64,000 nucleotides of DNA. Source: Cymodocea nodosa (taxonomy: Eukaryota; Streptophyta; Magnoliopsida; Alismatales; Cymodoceaceae). The notes under the pieces are model-generated. The model did not search any database. It saw only the letters and a program-made list of their open reading frames with translations, and was not told where the DNA came from. Where the stretch lies: the NCBI GenBank assembly GCA_036874045.1, contig CM072345.1, positions 5,109,501-5,173,500 of the forward strand. Direction: 5' to 3'. Within the stretch, counting starts at the first letter, position 1. Every line of letters begins with the position of its first letter. The translations under genes were made by a program, and so were the position numbers. Shown here in pieces: positions 57,829-64,000 of the stretch.

Positions 57829-59420
57829 AAGGAGAAGGCGCGAAAAAGAGATGAAGTAGACGAAGGATTTGAGAATTGGAAGGTTGAGACAGAGTGAGAA
57901 GATAACCCTCCGAAAGCATATAAAAATCGAAAAGTTCCAGAGATCGGTGAGTTAGAGGTTGAACTTACCAAAAGGAAGGAGAATTTCGGATAGTTACAAA
58001 ATAACTATTTGAAAAATAACTAAGATCACAAGACAGAAACTTGCCGAAACTCAGAATTTTTTGGATAGTTACAACTTAACTATTCAGAAAGCCCTTAAGA
58101 CAAAAAAGAAAGCTAACTCTCTGAAGACTTCCAACACCTAACCAAGTAAAGAAAATAACTCCCCCTAAAATATGCTAAGTAAGAAAGAAAGAGATCTTAA
58201 AGTTGAGAAAATCAAACAAATCAAAAAGAATAAACTCCCCCTGAATTTTTGAATAAAAAAAATCAGTTAAATTGTTTTGTTGTGGTATTTGTATTTTTAT
58301 AATGTTATTATTATTATTATTATTATTTATGATTAGATATATAGATATAAATATATAGATATATATATATATTTATCATTATTATTATTATTTTTTAAAT
58401 TAAAATTATTATTATTATTCTTTTTATTTATTTGTGTGAGAATTACTGAAATATTCAAGACTCCACATTAAGATGAAGAACACATTTCACTTAGTATAAG
58501 AAGTTAATCCTATGATTCACCTTATTAACCTTAAAAAATCAGTTTTCATAAACTTCAATGCTATAACTTAATGGTTTTAGCATATAAAAATTCAGAATTA
58601 TTTAATATGTTCTCTCCGACCAGTTTGAAATTTCCATGAAGCAACCCTAAGGTATATTTTCCCTTAACAATGTCTATTATGTAATTAACTAAGAAGAAAA
58701 GTAGATCTTTGAGAATTATGAACCGGTCAGTACTACATAGCCATAATCAGAGGTGTTTTCTTTTCTTTTTTTTTTCAAGATTGGTGTTGGTTGCTCTTTG
58801 CAACAAACATTCCTTTTTTTTTTTTTAAACAATGGCAATCACTTTGACAGTACTGAAAAATGGGATAGTGTAGAAAGTTAAAAACATTTGGACAAGGTTA
58901 GGTTAAATATCTTGAGTCTTATTGCTTCTAGCCACTTTTCCTTGTTTTTCACCCTCACATATTAAATACCTCTAAATTTTCTAATCATGAAACATTCAGT
59001 CTAGCAAATAGGAATACAATCACTAAATTAATTAAGGTAACTTGGCTATTTTTTGGATTTAGATCCCCATTCTAAGTGTCATGTGGACATTATTCTATTT
59101 GTGGAGTAGAAACCTTCAGTAATTTTGTGAGTTATTCTGAGTTGATTTTATATAGATGTATGAAATCATTGTAACTTATAAACTCAGTAGAAAATCTCAT
59201 GAAGAGTGTTGGTTGTTTTGTTTTTGTTTTAAAGTTTGAAAAACAATAATTTGTAAATATTCTCAAGAAATAACTCAAAATAAGGATTAGACAGAAATAG
59301 ATTATCAAAATAACTCAATATAATCAAAACAGATAATAGAAAATGAGATGGTGAAATAAATATAAAAGAAATAGAAGATAAAAGATAGTAGGTAAAGCTA
59401 AAAATCATTTAGGCAGCATA
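57829..59420 (-). other. Element F spacer between RNase H and the extra ORF
   Basis: AT-rich, without a credible ORF. It contains (ATT)n and (AT)n simple repeats at 58295-58430 and CTCCCCCT tracts near 58162 and 58232, which on the minus strand are purine tracts like the internal tract of SIRE1. Confidence 0.65.
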
Positions 59421-60873
59421 TTCCTAAATCTCTTCTCAATTTGATAAACTATTTTTCTTCAAGAGGCTTTGTGAAAATATCTACCAACTACTCATGAGTA
59501 GAAACAAAATTCAACTCAATGTTATCCTTCATAACATTATCTCTCAAAAAATGGTGTCTTATCTCAATATGTTTTGCCCGAGAGTGCAACACAAGGTTCT
59601 TTGACAAACTTATGGCACTATTACTGTCACAATTAATAGGAGTTTTTCCATATGTAATTCCATAATCTTTCATAGTTTGTTTCATCTAAAGAATTTGTGC
59701 ACAACATAGGGCTGCAGTAACATATTCAGCTTCAGTAGTTGATAGGGCAACACAATTTTGCTTCTTACTGAACCACGAAATTAATGAACTACCAAATAGT
59801 TGGCAAGTTCCACTAGTACTCTTTCTATTAGATTTGCATCCAGCATAATCAACATCACTATATCCAATTAGATCCAAACTGCTATCTTTGAAATACATTA
59901 AACCAAAATTTGAAGTTCCTTGTAGGTATTTCATTATCCTTTTAACTACAGATAGGTAAGATTCTTTTGGTTGAGCTTGAAAATAAGCACAGGCACAAAC
60001 ACTGAACATGATATCAGGTCTAGAAGTAGTTAAATAAAGAAGAAAACCTATCATTCCTCTATATTTAGTAATATCAACAGCTGGTCTAGATTCATCTTTA
60101 TCCAATTTAATTGATGAACTCATAGGAGTGCTTGAGGACTTGTAGCTACTCATTCCAAATTTTTCTAAAAGTTGCTTTGTATATTTTTCTTGATATACAA
60201 AAATTCTTTTTTCAACTTGTTTAATCTGCAATCCCAGAAAGAATGTCAACACACCCGTTAGACTCATCTCAAACTGATTTTTCATCTAATCTGCAAACTT
60301 ATTACTTAAATTCTCATTAGTTACTCCAAAAATGATATCATCTACATAAATCTGAACAATTAACAAACCTAGATGATTTTTCTTAAAGAATAAGGTATTG
60401 TCAACCTTACCAATAGAGAAACCATTATCTAATAGAAAGGATTTCAGCCTATCATACCAAGCTCTCGGAGCTTATTTCAAACCATACAAGGCCTTCTTCA
60501 GTTTGAAAACATGCTCAGGAAAATTAGCATCAACAAAACCAAGGGGTTGCCTAACAAATACTTCTTCTTTAATGAAACCATTTAAAAATGCACTTTTAAC
60601 ATCCATTTGATATAGTTTAAAATTCATATGAGCATCAAAAGTTAGAAAAATTCTAATAGATTCTAATCTAGCTACAGGTGCAAAAGTTTCTTCAAAATCT
60701 ATTCCCTCTTGTTGGTTAAACCCTTGGGCTACTAGTCTAGCCTTATTTCTAATTACATGCTCTGATTCATCAGATTTATTCTTAAATATTCATTTAGTAC
60801 CAATAATTGAATGATCTAGAGGTTTAGGAACTAAGTCCCAAACTTCATTTCTTCTAAACTGATTAAGTTCTTC
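59421..60873 (-). pseudogene. Element F reverse transcriptase and RNase H (fossil)
   Basis: Minus strand. RT blocks: a DVKSAFLNG-type motif near 60580-60605, a YGLK(x)APR-type motif near 60465-60490, a YVDD-type box near 60335-60360, and FEMSLTGVLTFFLGLQIKQV at 60214-60273. RNase H: GYSDVDYAGCKSNRKSTSGT near 59805-59870 and AKHIEIRHHFLRDN near 59535-59580. SIRE lineage. Broken. Confidence 0.87.
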
Positions 60874-62436
60874 CTACATGGCACTAATCCAAAATTCATC
60901 ATTTAATGCCTCATCAATGTTTTTAGGTTCTATTTCAGATAGAAAAGCATAGCACTCGGATACATTAATCCTAGATCTTGTTTGCACACCTTTAGAAATA
61001 TCACCAATAATAAACTCTTTAGGGTGTTGAGGCAAGAATTTATGAGTCAAAGGGTTATCATTTCTTTCTTGACCCATGGTACTAGATTCTCCAATATTTG
61101 ATTCATCACATTCATAATCTGAAGTATCAATAATTTCTTTTGAAATATTACTAGGCTTTTCATCAAAATTTATATGCATAGATTCTTCAACAGCCAAAGA
61201 AATTTTATTATAAATTCTATATGCTTTACTTCTTGAAGAATATCCCAAAAATATACCTTCATCAGATTTTGCTTCAAATTTATCTTTATTCTCTTTTATA
61301 TTCAGAATAAAACATTTAGATCCAAAAGCTTTAAAATAATGTACTTTAGGAATTCTTCCCATCCATAGCTCAAAAGGAGTCTTATTCATATCTCTTCTTA
61401 GGGTTACTCTATTTAAAATATAACATGCAGTATTAATTACCTCAGCCCAAAAATAATAAGCAACCTTGTTTTCATTCAGCATAGTTCTAGCCATTTCTTG
61501 AAGAGATCTATTCTTTTTCTCTACAACTCCATTTTGAGAAGGGGCTCTAGGAAAGGCAAATCTATGTTCTATTCCTAGATCTTGGCAAAGTTTTTCCATA
61601 TTTTCATTTTCAAATTCCCCTCTATGATCACTCTTAATTTTCTAAACTTTCAATTACTTTTCATTTTGAATCATATTCAGAAAAATTTTAAACTCCTCAA
61701 ATACTTCACTCTTATGTCTTAGAAATATTACCCAAGTATATCTTGAAAAATCATCAACTAGAACAAATACATATTTCTTACCACCTAAACTTTCTATTCT
61801 AGTAGGGCCAAATAAATCCATGTGAATTAATTCCAAAATTCTTCTAGATATAATTTGCTTTCCTGATTTAAAAGAACTCTTCTTCTGTTTTCCCAATTCA
61901 CATGCATCACAAATTTTATCCTTTCTAAATTTCAAATTGGGTAAACCATCTACTAGGTTATTCTTAGCTAACTTATCTAGCTGCTTCATATGAATATGAC
62001 CTAGTCTACGATGCCATAACCATGCATTGTCCAAATTATTAGCAATTAAATAGGAATCAGCAGAAGAAACATCATTAGGTAAATTTAGAAAACAGACATC
62101 ATTTCTTCTATTAGTAAATTTGATTTCATTAGAATTTTCATCAATAACAAGGCACTTCTTAGATTTAAACAAAACCATATAACCTTTATCTTCTAACTGA
62201 GTAATACTAATTAAATTATGCTCTAACTTTTCAACTAGTAAGACATTATCTATAACTATTTTATCATTTACACAAACAGATCCGATACCAATAATCTTAC
62301 CTTTTTGATCATTGCCAAATCTGACATTTCCTCTATCAGTCTTCTTCAAGTCTTTTAGGACAGATTTATCTCTAGTCATATGCTTTGAAGCACCACTGTC
62401 CATCACGCATCGTGATCTTTTAGTTTTGACCTGCAA
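60874..62436 (-). pseudogene. Element F protease and integrase (fossil)
   Basis: Minus strand. The protease motif VMDSGASKHMTRDKSVL lies near 62355-62405. GAG-pre-integrase has HRRLGHIHMKQLDKLAKNNL near 61955-62015. Integrase has HMDLFGPTR near 61800-61825, FVLVDDFSRYTW near 61730-61770, and PSQNGVVEKKNRSLQEMART near 61480-61540. The C-terminal part runs down to 60874. Typical SIRE. Broken. Confidence 0.87.
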
Positions 62437-63222
62437 GAATAGTCATAATCACATCCTTTGGTACCCATATTTTCTTGGGTCCATTTTTGTCAATGGAGAA
62501 TATTTGAAATCTATTTTGTTTTGAAATCCATGTGTTATTTCGATTAATAGAATTTCTTTTTAACACATAGATAACTTTCTCTTTATTAATTGTTTTCAAA
62601 TATCCATTTCCATAGTCCATTTTATAGCTGTTTGAAAAATTAACGGAAGCATATGTTTTTGGTGGTTCATAGTTAAAACCTATACTAGTTCTATCACCAA
62701 AGACTTTATAACTATTAATAATATTTGTCAATTTTTTATCTCCTTTAGTAAAAGCTCCTAGTTTAAATTTTAATCTACCAATGTCTTGTTCTAATTTTTT
62801 TATATCAGTATTAGAACTAGAATTTTCTACACTGATTTTTAAGTTTTTCATTCAATTTTTTAGTTTCACCTTGTAGCCTTTTGTTTTCTAAAAATTTATC
62901 CTTTAATTCTTTAATAAGTTCTGAATTATATTTTTTAAGTTCAGAAATTTTATCATGCATATCAGAACTATTAGCAACAAATTTATTTTTCTTTAATGTA
63001 GAATTTTTAGTTTTTAATGTAGTAATTTCCTTTCTAACTTAGCAACAATTTTATTACTATTCAATAATTTTCTTTTTAACATAGAATTTTTCAAACTAAC
63101 ATTTTTTAGTTCTTCTAATAATTCATTATAATTATCTTGATTGATATCAGCTTCTTCAGAATCACTATCAAAAATCATTTCCTCAGCTATATAAGAATCA
63201 AAATGTACCTCATTAGTGTTAG
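62437..63222 (-). pseudogene. Element F gag C-terminal tail (fossil)
   Basis: Minus strand. Lys/Glu/Leu-rich, coiled-coil-like sequence leading to the WVPKD end that precedes the protease in SIRE elements. The Gag core and zinc knuckle would lie at higher coordinates and are displaced by SIRE3. Confidence 0.7.
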
Positions 63223-64000
63223 TGTTGAGTATTTTGTTTTGATGATGTGTGCTAAATGAATATAATCATATTTGCTCAATTACTATTGCTTGTGAAAAGA
63301 AATTAAAATCATCAATTAATACAGAAAAAGCTTACTGGCATAAATACTTGTCTGTATTGGATCTGAAGTTAATAACTAGTCATTTCGTTGCATTAATTTC
63401 TCATTTAACTAAACGTTAAGTTAACGTGTGTTTTTATTGAAAAGCATGATATGTTTTAAAGTTATATCTTTTATATCATGAACAGTGCACGTTTAGACAA
63501 CTCGTTAAGTTAGAGTTTTGTTTGTATAGAGCTCACGTGAGAACTCGTTAAGTTAGAGGCTTAAAGGTTAAAATAGGTCACGTGATAACTCATTAAGTTA
63601 GTGAGTAAAAGAAGAGACGAACTCGTTAAGTTAGTGTTATACACGTGGTGAAATTATAAGTTATGAATGTTATATTGTATCACGTGAAGTGCACATGTTT
63701 AACTCATTAAGTTAACATAACTAAACACGTTGAGTTGCTATATTGAACACTAAGGCAACGCGTTAGGTTAGCATTATAAACTTAAGTTGTTATTTTTTGC
63801 ACGTGGTAAAATTCTTATTATAAAAACATTTGTTTATGATTGAATCGGTGAGTTAAAGTTTTTTCGGAGATTTACAGTCGTAACTATCTGAAAGGTAACT
63901 TAAGTCATGTTTTCAGGTCTTGACACGTGTCTCACTAGTTTTATGATATAAAGAGTTTTTCTGTGACTTACAACCGTAACTATCCGAAACTTAAATTGTT
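63223..64000 (+). repeat. SIRE3: start of another SIRE LTR, runs off the window
   Basis: It begins TGTTGAG and follows the SIRE LTR to the window end, with the cassette array (63495-63725) and a G-box module (63898-63931). The flanking 5 bp are GTTAG (63218-63222). It could be a solo LTR, a full plus-strand element, or the 3' LTR of a rearranged copy. Confidence 0.88.
63898..63931. promoter_or_regulatory. G-box module, SIRE3 LTR
   Basis: ACTTAAGT (63898-63905), a 16-bp spacer, and GACACGTGTC (63922-63931). Confidence 0.77.

Larger units (their letters stand above)
56619..63222 (-). mobile_element. Element F: Copia/SIRE retrotransposon of a second subfamily, internal part only
   Basis: Minus strand: gag tail (62440-63222), protease and integrase, RT, RNase H, spacer, then an extra ORF. 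No own LTR is seen. It is bounded by the SIRE2 LTR on the left and the SIRE3 LTR on the right. Pol is SIRE type, but the nucleotide sequence and extra ORF differ clearly from SIRE1/SIRE2. Broken in about ten places. Confidence 0.85.

Noticed and set aside
57557-57919. ORF overlapping the extra ORF of element F
   Set aside because: Alternate-frame shadow on the same strand as the better-supported coiled-coil frame.
1-64000. Host genes, tRNA or rRNA genes, plain DNA transposons, LINEs or SINEs
   Set aside because: None recognised on either strand by eye; every long frame fits an LTR element. Short degenerate SINE or MITE copies could be missed without a search.

Overview
The window is a block of nested plant LTR retrotransposons, and I found no host gene in it. 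The organism is a flowering plant: the element lineages (Copia/SIRE, Copia/Tork, Gypsy/Athila) are plant-specific, the DNA is AT-rich, and the dense nesting fits pericentromeric or other heterochromatin. The species cannot be told from this sequence alone. All coding stretches belong to retroelements and are treated as fossils.

Layout, left to right. (1) 1-2494: Tork element D on the minus strand, running off the left edge. (2) 2495-12075: Athila-lineage element B (minus; about 2.04 kb LTRs), keeping its 3' LTR, an integrase piece and half of its 5' LTR. Tork element E (plus, 6213-11371) sits inside it. (3) 12076-34694: SIRE element SIRE1 (plus). Its 5' LTR is split by a young, nearly whole Athila element, Athila-A (plus, 12615-21834, target duplication CAACG). 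(4) 34695-46753: a gag piece (G), a large Athila element with pol and an env-like ORF (C), half of a Tork LTR, and the other half of B's 5' LTR. (5) 46754-56618: a second SIRE copy, SIRE2 (minus), with gag and the extra 3' ORF but no pol domain seen. (6) 56619-63222: a different SIRE subfamily, F (minus). (7) 63223-64000: the start of another SIRE LTR, SIRE3 (plus).

History. B's 5' LTR is in two halves, 11372-12075 and 45529-46753, cut at the same base and lying in opposite orientations. D's 5' LTR is in two halves, 2375-2494 and 45274-45528, which share exactly 5 bp. Both pairs fall into place if 34695-46753 was inverted between the oppositely oriented LTRs of SIRE1 and SIRE2. The nesting then reads C, containing D, containing B, containing SIRE1, containing Athila-A, which is five levels.

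Most interesting signal. LTRs of two unrelated superfamilies (Copia/SIRE and Gypsy/Athila-II) share a bipartite module: the palindrome ACTTAAGT, exactly 16 bp, then the G-box palindrome GACACGTGTC, followed 5 to 7 bp later by an AT-rich AATAATA stretch. I count nine copies, all with the 16-bp spacer. The same LTRs also share hairpin-forming CGTTGAGTTA / TAACTCAACG dyads. One hairpin shows a paired (compensatory) base change between LTR copies, and the dyads also appear in non-LTR parts. This looks like a shared or convergent regulatory vocabulary.
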